Of a stretch of 64,000 bases of DNA, positions 15,972-23,734 are shown piece after piece. Source of the DNA: CAYNEI01 sp964396185. GTDB lineage: Archaea; Thermoplasmatota; SW-10-69-26. Location of the stretch: assembly GCA_964396185.1 (NCBI GenBank), contig CAYNEI010000006.1, positions 23,254 through 87,253 of the forward strand, given 5' to 3'. Within the stretch, counting starts at the first letter, position 1; the number at the start of each line of letters is the position of its first letter. Both the position numbers and the translations under genes were made by a program. The notes under the pieces are model-generated. The model was not told the DNA's origin. It made no database searches and was given only the letters and a program-made list of their open reading frames with translations.

Positions 15972-16600
15972 AACCTCTAAATGGCATCGGTCGCCTCGTC
16001 CCTTCCTATGCCACGGAGGCGCAGGGCCCCAGGGAGCGGGGGGACGAGGATGTGAGCAGGCAGGAGTTGGCTGAGGAGCACCCGGACCGCGTCCAGGAGG
16101 AGCTCCAGGAGTCCCTCCTGACGCACCCGACTCGCCAGAGCATCCTGGAGACGGTCCAGGCGAAGCCCGGCATCAACAGGAACCAAATCGGGGTTGAACT
16201 CGATCTGGTGGTCAAGCTCCTCAACTACCACGTCACCAAGCTGGAGGACGCCGAGGTCATCGTCCGGATGCCCAGCGCCCAGGGCAAGGAGGCCCTCTAC
16301 TTCGCCCCGGAGGATGTGGACCTTTGGGAGAACCCCAGGACCAGGATCCTCTTCGGTCGCAAGCCCACGCGCTATGTAGCCATGTTCATCGCGGACCACC
16401 CTGGCACGTCGTCGGCCGCCATCGCGGAGGCTCTCGACCTCACGCCGGTCACGATCCGTCACCACATCCGCACCCTGAAGGAGCACAACATCATCGTCTC
16501 CGCCAAGATCGGTTACGCCGCGGAGTACCACCCGCTCACCGAGCTCATGGACTGGGTCGAGGACCTCGGCGACCGGTACGAGCGGCCTTGGGAGTCCTGA
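15968..16600 (+). CDS. Double winged-helix transcription regulator
   Basis: A 210-residue protein with two winged-helix units in tandem. Unit one is residues about 48-105 (TRQSILETVQAKPGINRNQIGVELDL, LLNYHVTKLEDAEVI, then a wing ending in YFAPED). Unit two is about 125-195 (TRYVAMFIADHPGTSSAAIAEALDLTPVTIRHHIRTLKEHNII). Both carry the ArsR-like 'xxHVxxL / RHHIxTL' recognition helix. Similar two-wing proteins are common in Thermoplasmata and haloarchaea. The ATG at 15968 overlaps the desulfurase stop as ATGA; a GTG at 16052 would remove a disordered N terminus and is an alternative. No metal ligands are evident. Confidence 0.8.
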   Translation: MKPLNGIGRLVPSYATEAQGPRERGDEDVSRQELAEEHPDRVQEELQESLLTHPTRQSILETVQAKPGINRNQIGVELDLVVKLLNYHVTKLEDAEVIVRMPSAQGKEALYFAPEDVDLWENPRTRILFGRKPTRYVAMFIADHPGTSSAAIAEALDLTPVTIRHHIRTLKEHNIIVSAKIGYAAEYHPLTELMDWVEDLGDRYERPWES

Positions 16601-16636
16601 ACCAGGACACCAATCTCACCACAGCCCCGTTGTGAC

Positions 16637-16658
16637 CGTTGTGCCTTTGCGGTGAACG
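16637..16658. repeat. Terminal fragment of the intergenic hairpin repeat family
   Basis: CGTTGTGCCTTTGCGGTGAACG matches 22561-22582 at 20 of 22 positions, and is similar to the right arm of the element before uvrB (34946-34972). It lies in the 68-bp gap between two convergent genes and looks like the remnant end of the same repeat family. Confidence 0.55.
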
Positions 16659-16668
16659 TTCGCGGGTG

Positions 16669-16983
16669 TCAGAGCAGCCGGTTCAGGTGGTCCTTCTCCT
16701 TCTCCTCCTCGCCTCCCTGGCAGGTGGCGTGGATGAAGAAGAAACACTGGCGACAGTCCATCAGGTTGCACCGCTGGCCCAGGTAGCCCTCCTCTTTCAG
16801 GCGGGCCACCGCGTAGCGCACGGTGCGCGGGGGCATCTCGGATACCTCGACGAGGTCCTTGTGGGTGAGCGGACCCTCGGCGGAGAGGATCGTGTAGATC
16901 GTCTGCGCCGATGGGGGCAGGCCCTCAGGGACGCTCGTCGCTTCCTCCAGGGTCTGGGGGATCGGAGCTGTCGCCTCGGACAC
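16669..16983 (-). CDS. Winged-helix regulator with C-terminal cysteine cluster
   Basis: A 104-residue protein. Residues about 22-72 form a winged helix (AQTIYTILSAEGPLTHKDLVEVSEMPPRTVRYAVARLKEEGYL), MarR/TrmB-like in pattern. The tail contains four cysteines in CNLMDCRQCFFFIHATC, spaced C-x4-C-x2-C-x7-C, a likely Zn2+ or Fe-S site, so the protein may sense metal or redox state. The start is GTG at 16983. A perfect 7-bp inverted repeat lies between its TATA box and the start, suggesting autorepression. Confidence 0.78.
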   Translation of the reverse strand: MSEATAPIPQTLEEATSVPEGLPPSAQTIYTILSAEGPLTHKDLVEVSEMPPRTVRYAVARLKEEGYLGQRCNLMDCRQCFFFIHATCQGGEEEKEKDHLNRLL

Positions 16984-16986
16984 AAA

Positions 16987-17012
16987 TGAGACGACTTCCG
17001 TCTCAATACATA
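16987..17012 (-). promoter_or_regulatory. Autoregulatory promoter/operator of the Cys-cluster regulator
   Basis: TGAGACG (16987-16993) and CGTCTCA (16999-17005) form a perfect inverted repeat with a 5-nt spacer. TATGTATTG, the complement of 17004-17012, is a TATA box 21-29 nt upstream of the GTG start at 16983. An operator lodged between TATA box and start codon would block transcription initiation when bound. Confidence 0.7.
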
Positions 17013-17049
17013 GGCGTTGCGTAACACCGGTTCGAAGGAGAACCAGGCC

Positions 17050-17070
17050 AGGCGCGCTGTAGGCGCGCCT
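17050..17070 (-). terminator. Hairpin downstream of the EVE gene
   Basis: AGGCGCGC and GCGCGCCT pair perfectly around a 5-nt loop, 16 nt after the EVE stop codon. No T-tract follows, so a terminator role is only possible. Confidence 0.35.
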
Positions 17071-17085
17071 TCGTCGGGGCGCGGG

Positions 17086-17553
17086 TCACCGGTCCCGGCC
17101 CATCTGGCAGATGATCTCGAACTCCTTCTCGCGCACGGGCTGGACCGAGAGCCTGGACCGGCGCACCAGCACCATCTCCCCCAGCCGGCCATCCTCCTTG
17201 ATCTCGCTCAACGGGACCAGTTGGGGGAAGGTCTCCACGTGCTCGATGTCCACCAGCTCCCACGTCGGGTCGTCCGGATCGCTGTTCTCGTCGTAGTAGG
17301 GCGAGTCCTCGTCGAACTGGGTCGGGTCGGGGTAGCTTTCCTTGACGACCTTGGCGATGCCGGCGACCCCAGAGGGGTTGGCGCTGGAGTGGTAGTACAG
17401 GACCAAATCGCCCTCGCGCATCTCCTGCATGTTGTTGCGCGCCTCGTAGTTGCGCACCTCGACCCACGCCGTCGGCCCATCCTTCTCGAGCTGGTCGATG
17501 GGGAACGAGGCCGGGTTCTGCTTGACGAGCCAGTGCTGTCGGCTGCGGGCCAT
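17086..17553 (-). CDS. EVE-domain protein
   Basis: A 155-residue single EVE domain (PUA-like fold). Family features are the N-terminal RQHWLVKQNPASFPIDQLEKDGPTAWVEVRNYEARNNMQEMREGDLVLYYHS and the conserved GVAGIAKVVKESYPDPTQFD and LVDIEHVETFPQLVPLSEIK. EVE domains bind modified bases in DNA or RNA (for example 5-methyl- or 5-hydroxymethylcytosine) and often occur with restriction systems; no such genes are seen nearby. The ATG at 17553 gives the usual family length. The gene is divergent from the secreted protein at 17704. Confidence 0.9.
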   Translation of the reverse strand: MARSRQHWLVKQNPASFPIDQLEKDGPTAWVEVRNYEARNNMQEMREGDLVLYYHSSANPSGVAGIAKVVKESYPDPTQFDEDSPYYDENSDPDDPTWELVDIEHVETFPQLVPLSEIKEDGRLGEMVLVRRSRLSVQPVREKEFEIICQMGRDR

Positions 17554-17659
17554 CGCGGGTGCATCGGCCCAACACCCAGGAACCTTTCGGCCGTTGGCTT
17601 CCGCGCTCGCTCCACCACGAGGCACGAGAGCCATGCGCAGGTTCAAGAGGAGCGAGCTT

Positions 17660-17695
17660 GTTGTCCCCCTGCGGGGGCGACAACCCCCTTGGAGG
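17660..17695 (+). promoter_or_regulatory. 5' leader hairpin and ribosome-binding site
   Basis: GTTGTC...GACAAC with an inner CCCC/GGGG (17660-17684) forms a hairpin directly ahead of the Shine-Dalgarno sequence GGAGG (17691-17695), 8 nt before the ATG at 17704. The hairpin could shape access to the start site. Confidence 0.5.
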
Positions 17696-17703
17696 CTGAT
17701 CGC

Positions 17704-18576
17704 ATGCGAGCGAGTTGGACGGCTATCGCCCTGGCGGCCTGGACGTTGATGCTGGTGACGAGCGCGAGCGCGCTGCCCTCGAACCCCGTCATGAACGGCG
17801 GCTTCGAGCAGCACCGGAACACGGTCCCGGAGTCCATCGAGGGCGTCGAGGTCTTCGGGGACGGAGGCGCGGCCGACGAGGCGCTCTTCTGGGAGGCCGG
17901 CAACGATGCCATGGATGTGACCACGGACAAATCGGTGCGGTTCTACGACATCAACGGGGACGGCGACCGGGAGGCCGTCATCGAACCCTGCCCCTCCAAG
18001 TGCATGAAGGAGACGCTGGTCCAGCAGACCCACAAACTGCCTCGAGCCATGAGCGGGAACTTCCTGACCTACCGGTTCGTGGTCGAGGACGGCACCGTGC
18101 CCGAGCAGGCCAAGGTCATCATGCGCCTCCAGGCCAACCCCAGCGAAAGCCAGCACCCCATGCCTGCCGGTGTCATCAACCGACCGGTCTACGACATCAA
18201 CCTCGTCTTCCAAGACGAAGACCTCAAGCCGGACACCATCGGCCATGTCCTGCTCGACCCCGTGACCGAAGGCGAGATCACATGCCCGACGGTGGACATC
18301 GACTTCGACGGAGAGCGAGATGATCCCTGGCCGCCCTGCACGGACTTCCAGGATCGGTGGGGCCAGGCATCCGAGGAGGAGCGCCGGGACATGCTCGGAC
18401 GCACACGGATGATCGCGCACGGCTTCCACCAGTGGGATACGGGCACGGACACCGTCGCCATCGACAACGTGCGCATGACCGGTGCGAAGAACGTCGCCCA
18501 GGAGCTGGCCCGCCGCAACGTGCAGGTCAACGTGTGCCCCTTGGAGGCGTGCGTGCTCGATCCACGCACCGGGTGA
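17704..18576 (+). CDS. Exported protein, family A (NGxFE/REMLG paralogue 1)
   Basis: A 290-residue exported protein; the signal peptide ends near LVTSASA. The mature protein starts with NPVMNGGFEQ, a CBM_4_9-like opening, and ends with EEERRDMLGRTRMI, DTVAIDNVRMTGAKNVAQELA and a Cys pair. The proteins at 43334-44509 and 44670-45818 share the same opening (NGDFE), the (E/K)REMLG helix and the D-N-(V/I) strand with GA-x-x-VA-E-ELA, so the three are paralogues. DINGDGDREAV (about 81-91) and DIDFDGERDDP resemble Ca2+-binding loops. Probably a jelly-roll surface protein; function unknown. Confidence 0.78.
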   Translation: MRASWTAIALAAWTLMLVTSASALPSNPVMNGGFEQHRNTVPESIEGVEVFGDGGAADEALFWEAGNDAMDVTTDKSVRFYDINGDGDREAVIEPCPSKCMKETLVQQTHKLPRAMSGNFLTYRFVVEDGTVPEQAKVIMRLQANPSESQHPMPAGVINRPVYDINLVFQDEDLKPDTIGHVLLDPVTEGEITCPTVDIDFDGERDDPWPPCTDFQDRWGQASEEERRDMLGRTRMIAHGFHQWDTGTDTVAIDNVRMTGAKNVAQELARRNVQVNVCPLEACVLDPRTG

Positions 18577-18649
18577 ACAGGTGTTCACAGGGTCTCTACT
18601 GGGTCAAGGTTAAGTCGCCCCCCACCCCCTACACCCTGAGGCGTCCCCC

Positions 18650-20383
18650 TTGAAGAGGCTCGCGATCCCCCTCGTGCTCTTGCTCCTGGCCAGCGGCTGC
18701 ATCGCCGGCCAGGGCGACGACGAAGCGCCCAGCCCCACGGGCTCAGCCGTGGCCGGAGCAGCAGATGGCGTCAACCTCGACGCGCTCAGCCAACCGGTCT
18801 TCGAGCTCGACTCCATCACCGAGACGTTCCTGGAGAGCCACGATGGCACGGTGCTCCATGCCGCTGAGTACCATCCCAACGTGACCGAGGACGACAAGAC
18901 CCCTGTGGTCATCCAGCTCAGCCCGTATTTCGGCAACCTCGCCGGTGAGGCCCAAGCACAGCCGAACGCGTATTTCGTCGAACAGCTCGTCGAGCGCGGC
19001 TACACGGTGGTCTTCGCCAGCGTGCGTGGCACCGGTTACAGCGGCGGCTGCTACCAGCTCGGCGGGCCTACCGAGGTCCAGGACGCCTACGAGCTCGTCA
19101 AGCACTACCACGAGGCGGACTGGAGCAACGGCAAGGTGGGCCTCATCGGCGTCTCCTACCCTGGCACGACGCCCTGGCAGGCCGCCATCGCGGACCCGCC
19201 TGGCTTGGAGACGATCGTGCCCATCGAGGGCATCTCGGACATGTACCGCTACATGTTCCGCGAGGGAGCCGCCTACACCCACGGCCCGCTCTTCCCGACC
19301 TACTACACGGCGCTCACCGACTGGGTCATCACGCCCAACAACGCCGACCAGGTCGACCACGTGCTCGGCCCCCTGGGTGCAGCCTGCCCGGATGTCGCCG
19401 AGACCATCGCCAACGGCTACCGGACCTGGGCGGATGGGAACCACGACGCGTTCTGGGACGAGCGGGACTACGAGGCTCAAGCCGACAAGATCAACACCAG
19501 CGTCTTCGTCGTCCAGGGCTTCCAGGACTGGAACGTCGACCCGGACAACCAGATCCCCCTCTTCGCAGAGCTCGACGTGCCCAAGAAGGCGTGGCTCGGC
19601 CAGTGGGCCCACAACATCCCCTTCGGCAACAGCTACAACAGCGACTGGGACCGCCACGACTGGAACCTCACCATGGTGGCCTGGTTCGACCACTGGCTCA
19701 AGGGCATCGACAACGGCATCATGAGCGAACCCCCGGTGCTAGCCCAGACCAGCCAGGGCGACTGGCACCGTGAGCAGGCCTGGCCGCCTGAGCGCACCCA
19801 GACCCACCAGCTCTTCCTGGCACCAGACGAGCAGCTCACCAGCGAACCCGACGCTGATGCTGGGTCCATCATGCTTGGGCCCTGGCTTGGCGATTTCGGA
19901 GGCGAGATGGGAGAGACGTTGCCTGGCGAGGAGCAGCTCACGTTCGCTTCTGAGGGGCTCCCCCAGGACACCCTGATCGTGGGCCAGCCCACCCTCACGG
20001 TCAACCTCACCACGGACCAGCCCGACGGTCACCTGGTCGCCTACCTCCACGACCTGGATGCTGAGGAGCACGGTGAGCTCGGGCATGCCATCGTCAACCT
20101 GGCCCACCGCGACTCGCGCGACCGGGGCGAGCTCATGCCCCTTGGTCAGACGACACAGGTCAGCCTCGAGTTCTACCCCCTGGACGCCTGGGTGCCCGCC
20201 GGCCACCGGCTCGGGTTCACGGTCCTGTTGGAGGACGGCAGCCGGATCCACCCCTCACCGTTCACCCCCACCTACGAGATCCATCTCGATGCCGAGCAGC
20301 CCTCGGTGCTCAGCTTCGAGGTGCTCCCGGACCCGGTCTTCGAGCCTGCCCCGGAGCAGGATGAGACGCTGTGGGCGACGTGA
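18650..20383 (+). CDS. S15-type peptidase / CocE-like acyl esterase lipoprotein
   Basis: A 577-residue lipoprotein (signal KRLAIPLVLLLLASGC, lipobox Cys about residue 16). The alpha/beta-hydrolase domain has the S15/CocE features: FASVRGTGYSGG (oxyanion region), the nucleophile in GLIGVSYPGTT (GxSYxG), the acid in VQGFQDWNVDPDNQ, and the His in WLGQWAHNIPFG. The last 190 residues form the jelly-roll domain typical of X-Pro dipeptidyl-peptidase/cocaine-esterase proteins (QPDGHLVAYLHDLD, AGHRLGFTVLLEDG). It should cleave Xaa-Pro peptides or esters outside the cell. The start codon is TTG at 18650, set by the signal peptide. Confidence 0.87.
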   Translation: MKRLAIPLVLLLLASGCIAGQGDDEAPSPTGSAVAGAADGVNLDALSQPVFELDSITETFLESHDGTVLHAAEYHPNVTEDDKTPVVIQLSPYFGNLAGEAQAQPNAYFVEQLVERGYTVVFASVRGTGYSGGCYQLGGPTEVQDAYELVKHYHEADWSNGKVGLIGVSYPGTTPWQAAIADPPGLETIVPIEGISDMYRYMFREGAAYTHGPLFPTYYTALTDWVITPNNADQVDHVLGPLGAACPDVAETIANGYRTWADGNHDAFWDERDYEAQADKINTSVFVVQGFQDWNVDPDNQIPLFAELDVPKKAWLGQWAHNIPFGNSYNSDWDRHDWNLTMVAWFDHWLKGIDNGIMSEPPVLAQTSQGDWHREQAWPPERTQTHQLFLAPDEQLTSEPDADAGSIMLGPWLGDFGGEMGETLPGEEQLTFASEGLPQDTLIVGQPTLTVNLTTDQPDGHLVAYLHDLDAEEHGELGHAIVNLAHRDSRDRGELMPLGQTTQVSLEFYPLDAWVPAGHRLGFTVLLEDGSRIHPSPFTPTYEIHLDAEQPSVLSFEVLPDPVFEPAPEQDETLWAT

Positions 20384-20388
20384 CCAAC

Positions 20389-20503
20389 GACCTTGATCAC
20401 GAAGGACACGAAGGTCCACCAAGGACGCGAAGAGCAGACGGGATTATAACCGTTATAATCTTGGTGCCCTTCGAGCTTCTTCGTGTCCTTCGTGATCGAG
20501 GTC
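20389..20503. repeat. Long intergenic hairpin between the S15 gene and uvrC
   Basis: Left arm 20389-20413 and right arm 20479-20503 match over 25 bp with one mismatch (unit ATCACGAAGGACACGAAG). Arms are built from 8-9 nt steps of ACGAAGG. In the loop is a second perfect palindrome, GATTATAAC-C-GTTATAATC (20442-20460). The right arm runs into the uvrC stop codon, so the transcript of either convergent gene would carry it; a bidirectional terminator or mRNA-stabilising role is possible. Confidence 0.75.
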
Positions 20504-22286
20504 AACCTTCCTGCCCGACGACCGTCTTGATCTTCTGGGCCATCTTGGGCCCCACTCCCTCGACCTCGGTGAGCTCGGCCTGGGTGGCCTTGCGCACGCC
20601 ATCCAGGCTACCGAAGTGGCGAAGCAACCGCTTGCGCGTAACCTCGCCGACACCGGGCACGGCGTCCAACAGGCTCGTCGTGAGATCCCGGGTGCGCTTC
20701 TTGCGCCCGTAGGTGATGGCGAACCGGTGGGCTTCGTCCCGAGCCCGCTGCAAGAGCTGGAGGCCCGGGGCGTTCTCTGGGAGCCGGATGGGCGCCTGCC
20801 AGCCGGGCCGCCAGAGCTCCTCCTCGCGCTTGGCGATCCCGAGGATCTCCACCTCCTCCAACCCGAGCTCGCGGGCGGCCTCCCTGGCCGCGTTGGTCTG
20901 GGCTTGACCTCCATCGATGAGCAGAAGATCCGGCAGGGGTTCGCCCTCTTCGACCAGGCGTCGCAGCCGCCGGGTCACGACCTCTCGGATGGCGGCCACG
21001 TCGTCGTTCTTCTCCTGGCTGATCTTGTAACGGCGGTAGCCTTGCTTGTGGGCGCGACCGTCCTTGAACGTCACGAGCGCTCCTACCACGCCCTTGCCGC
21101 TGTGGTGGCTGATGTCGATGCACTCGATGCGGCTGGGCGGGGTCTCCAGGCGCAAGCGCTCCTGGAGGTCCACCACGCCGGGGGCCGGGCCACGGGAGCG
21201 ATGCGCGCGGGCGAGCTGGTAGCCAGCGTTCTTGGCCGCCAGGTCGAGCAGGCGCTTGTGCTTGCCCCGCTGAGGGACGCGTAGCTCCACCTTGTGGCCA
21301 GCCTTGGCGGCTAGAGCCTCGGAGAGCTCGTCGGGCTGCTGGGGCTGGAAGGGGATGGCCAGGGTGTGGGGGACCGCGGGTCGGTGCTCGTAGTACCGGG
21401 CGATGAACTCAGCCAGGAGCTGGGGCTTGTCCTCCTCGGTGGCTCCCGGCAGGCGGAAGTGCTGGGTGTCCACGATGCGGCCATCACGCCGTGGGAGCAC
21501 CACGGCCACGCTGCGCTCCGGTGTCCCCTCCATGGCGATGGCATCGACGTCCTCGCGGTGGCTGGCGAAGACGGCTTGTTTGTCGAAGAGCCGCCGGATG
21601 CCCTGGATGCGGTCGCGCAGGCGGGCGGCCCGCTCGAACTCCAGGTCCTGGCTCGCCTCGGCCATCCGGTCCTCGAGCACCTCGATGGCCGGCTTGGGGT
21701 TGCCGCGGAGCACCCGGGTGACCTCAGCCACGGCCTCGTCGTAGGCCTCGTCGATCTGCTTGAAACAAGGCGCCATGCAGAGACCGATGTCGTGCTTGAT
21801 GCAGCCCTCCGGCAGCTCGCGCGGGCAGTCCCGGATGCCGAAGACCTCGCGCAGGATGTTGACGAGCTCCTTTGCTGAGGAGACGTCCGGGAAGGGCCCG
21901 TAGTAGTCGCCGGGCTCGCGCTGGTCGCGCACGATGTCGATGCGTGGGTGGGCCTCGTCGGAGACCAGGATCCAGGGGTAGCGCTTGTCGTCGGTGAGAC
22001 GCACGTTGTACTTGGGCTGGCGAGCCTTGATGAGCGAGGACTCCAGCAGGTAGGCCTCCTGCTCGCTGTCCACCAGCACGCTCTCCACATGGTGGGCCTC
22101 CGAGAGCATCTTGGCCAGCCGGGGCGGGTGGTCGGCCGAGAAGTAGCTCATCACCCGGGCGCGCAGGCTGGCCGCCTTGCCGATGTACAGGGGGTCACCG
22201 TTCTCGTCCGTGAACGTGTAGACCCCCGGCTGGCGAGGGAGGTGGCGTGCCTCGCGGCGCAAGCGATCAGGGGGCTCGTCGGCCAA
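20502..22286 (-). CDS. uvrC: Excinuclease ABC subunit C
   Basis: A 594-residue UvrC, the dual-incision nuclease of nucleotide excision repair. The order is a GIY-YIG nuclease domain (residues about 18-100: PGVYTFTDENGDPLYIGKAASLRARV), a Cys cluster (CPRELPEGCIKHDIGLCMAPC), a UVR motif (EVLEDRMAEASQDLEFERAARLRDRI), the RNase-H-like 5'-incision domain (ECIDISHHSGKGVVGALVTF, LLIDGGQAQ, GIAKREEE) and a C-terminal helix-hairpin-helix pair (VPGVGEVTRKRLLRHFG, VEGVGPKMAQKI). Length is normal and all key residues appear present. The start is TTG at 22286. Bacterial-type NER in archaea is generally regarded as horizontally acquired. Confidence 0.96.
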   Translation of the reverse strand: MADEPPDRLRREARHLPRQPGVYTFTDENGDPLYIGKAASLRARVMSYFSADHPPRLAKMLSEAHHVESVLVDSEQEAYLLESSLIKARQPKYNVRLTDDKRYPWILVSDEAHPRIDIVRDQREPGDYYGPFPDVSSAKELVNILREVFGIRDCPRELPEGCIKHDIGLCMAPCFKQIDEAYDEAVAEVTRVLRGNPKPAIEVLEDRMAEASQDLEFERAARLRDRIQGIRRLFDKQAVFASHREDVDAIAMEGTPERSVAVVLPRRDGRIVDTQHFRLPGATEEDKPQLLAEFIARYYEHRPAVPHTLAIPFQPQQPDELSEALAAKAGHKVELRVPQRGKHKRLLDLAAKNAGYQLARAHRSRGPAPGVVDLQERLRLETPPSRIECIDISHHSGKGVVGALVTFKDGRAHKQGYRRYKISQEKNDDVAAIREVVTRRLRRLVEEGEPLPDLLLIDGGQAQTNAAREAARELGLEEVEILGIAKREEELWRPGWQAPIRLPENAPGLQLLQRARDEAHRFAITYGRKKRTRDLTTSLLDAVPGVGEVTRKRLLRHFGSLDGVRKATQAELTEVEGVGPKMAQKIKTVVGQEG

Positions 22287-22414
22287 CAGGATGGAAGGGG
22301 GGGCTCAGAGGGATGAAGCTTCGGATGGTTCACCGCCCCCTTCCAGGCGGAGGGCTGCGGCAGCTCGAGGTCGGAGGGAGGGTAACAGTTGCTCAAGCCC
22401 AGGCGGATGACGGC

Positions 22415-22582
22415 CACAGGGGTCACAGGGGGTACACAGGGGTCACAGAGAAACATCGGGTCGGTCGTTCCTGTGTCCCCTGTGCTTCTCTGTGTTCTCT
22501 GTGTCTATCATCAGCGCTGCCTCGCACCCCACCAACCACTCCCGAGCCATCCGTCGTGCTCGTTGCGCCTTTGTGGTGAACG
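22415..22582. repeat. Hairpin repeat element upstream of uvrC
   Basis: The left half (22415-22453) consists of CACAGGGGT-type 8-11 nt units; the right half (22470-22509) has the complementary CTGTGTCCCCTGTG and TCTCTGTGT units. CACAGGGGTCACAGG at 22415-22429 pairs with 22470-22484 at 14 of 15 positions. The element ends with CGTTGCGCCTTTGTGGTGAACG (22561-22582), matching 16637-16658. It fills much of the 300-bp gap between the uvrC start and the next gene; nothing else is seen there. Confidence 0.65.
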
Positions 22583-22586
22583 CCGG

Positions 22587-23561
22587 TCAGCTCAGGATCG
22601 CGTACCCCTCAGGCGCTTGCTGGTTGTAGAAGGCGCTCAGGTAGTGCGTGAACTCCTGCTGGATGGGCGCGCACGCGCTGACCACGCCGGGCAGGCAGTC
22701 GCTGTCCGCGAAGGCCCGGATGATCAGCGACCAACCGCTGTCCCAAAAGTTGTAACCGCAGAAGTCGTCGTCCTGCTCGGTGTCGTTGATGCCTTGGCAG
22801 ACGTCGGTGAAGTTCTGGCTGGTCCGCTCCCAGGCGTCCTTCTCCAGCCGGATGAGATCCCCGTTCTCCAGCCCGGCATCGAACAGGTTGGCCCGGTAGT
22901 CGTAGACGAAGCCCTGGATCCACATGTCCACGGAGAGCATGGTGCTGCCAGCGGGTCCGCCCGAGCCTGGGATCTCGATCTCGTAGACGAGGGTGTCAAG
23001 GGGTGCTTCGAGCTCCGGGTACACATCGAACTTGTCGTTCGTCGAGTTCTCGGCGACGATCTGCGGCACCGCGCACAACGCGACGGCGTTGCTCGTGACG
23101 GCGTAGACGGGGCTGGGCCGCGTCGTCCACCCGACGCCGCACTCGATGAAGCCGCTCATCTCGACGACTTGCTCGAAGGGCTCCTCGATGGCGCCCCTGG
23201 CGAGCAGGAAGTCCACGATGGCGGCGTCGTTGGGCTCCACCGTCACGAGCTGCTGGCTCGAGATGAAGCCGTCGGCGCGGACAGCGACGGTGTACGTGCC
23301 GGGATCGATGCGCGAGAACGCGAAGCTCCCGTCACTGGCGCTCTCGGCCGTCTCCCCCGTCTCGACGAGGGTCACGTTCACGCCCTCGATGGGCTGGATC
23401 GCCTCGTCGGTGACGGTGCCTTCGATGCCGCCCAAATCGCTGGTCACCTGCGCGCGTTGCTTCTGGATCGGGCCATCCGTCTCGGCATCGCTGCCCCCAA
23501 GACAGCCAGCCAGGCCGGTGGTCAACAGCAGCAAGGCCAGGACCAGGATCGTGCGTCGCAT
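22587..23561 (-). CDS. Lipoprotein with a carboxypeptidase-regulatory-like domain
   Basis: A 324-residue lipoprotein. The signal RRTILVLALLLLTTGLAGC ends in a lipobox. Residues about 45-125 form a CarboxypepD_reg/transthyretin-like domain (GGIEGTVTDEAIQPIEGVNVTLVETG, SDGSFAFSRIDPGTYTVAVRADGF). The remaining 200 residues have eight cysteines and several aromatic-rich strands (ECGVGWTTRPSP, VDMWIQGFVYDY, CGYNFWDSGWSLII) with no recognised family. An in-frame ATG at 23612 exists, but the signal peptide fixes the ATG at 23561. Probably an exported binding protein. Confidence 0.75.
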   Translation of the reverse strand: MRRTILVLALLLLTTGLAGCLGGSDAETDGPIQKQRAQVTSDLGGIEGTVTDEAIQPIEGVNVTLVETGETAESASDGSFAFSRIDPGTYTVAVRADGFISSQQLVTVEPNDAAIVDFLLARGAIEEPFEQVVEMSGFIECGVGWTTRPSPVYAVTSNAVALCAVPQIVAENSTNDKFDVYPELEAPLDTLVYEIEIPGSGGPAGSTMLSVDMWIQGFVYDYRANLFDAGLENGDLIRLEKDAWERTSQNFTDVCQGINDTEQDDDFCGYNFWDSGWSLIIRAFADSDCLPGVVSACAPIQQEFTHYLSAFYNQQAPEGYAILS

Positions 23562-23633
23562 CGCGCCTGAGTTCCTGTGAGGAGACTTGAAGCTACCGGT
23601 GGCGACATCCAACTGGGGGAGGGTGGGTAACCT

Positions 23634-23701
23634 GGATCACGAAGGACACCAAGGGGTCACGAAGGACACGAAAGCAAAGAGGTCACGCGAGGACGATCAA
23701 G
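23634..23701. repeat. Single-arm copy of the ACGAAGG hairpin repeat
   Basis: GGATCACGAAGGACACCAAGG and further ACGAAGGACACGAAAG units repeat the left arm seen at 20389-20413 (ATCACGAAGGACAC identical). No matching right arm is present, so this is a partial element between a lipoprotein gene and a uracil-DNA glycosylase gene. Confidence 0.6.
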
Positions 23702-23734
23702 GTCTGTGGTGGGCCGCACCAAGCGTTCTCTGGG

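Noticed and set aside
22410..22510. A possible CRISPR-like array because of short regularly spaced words (CACAGGGGT).
   Set aside because: Units are 8-11 nt with no unique spacers of CRISPR length, the two halves are inverted rather than direct, and there are no cas genes. It fits the intergenic hairpin family instead.
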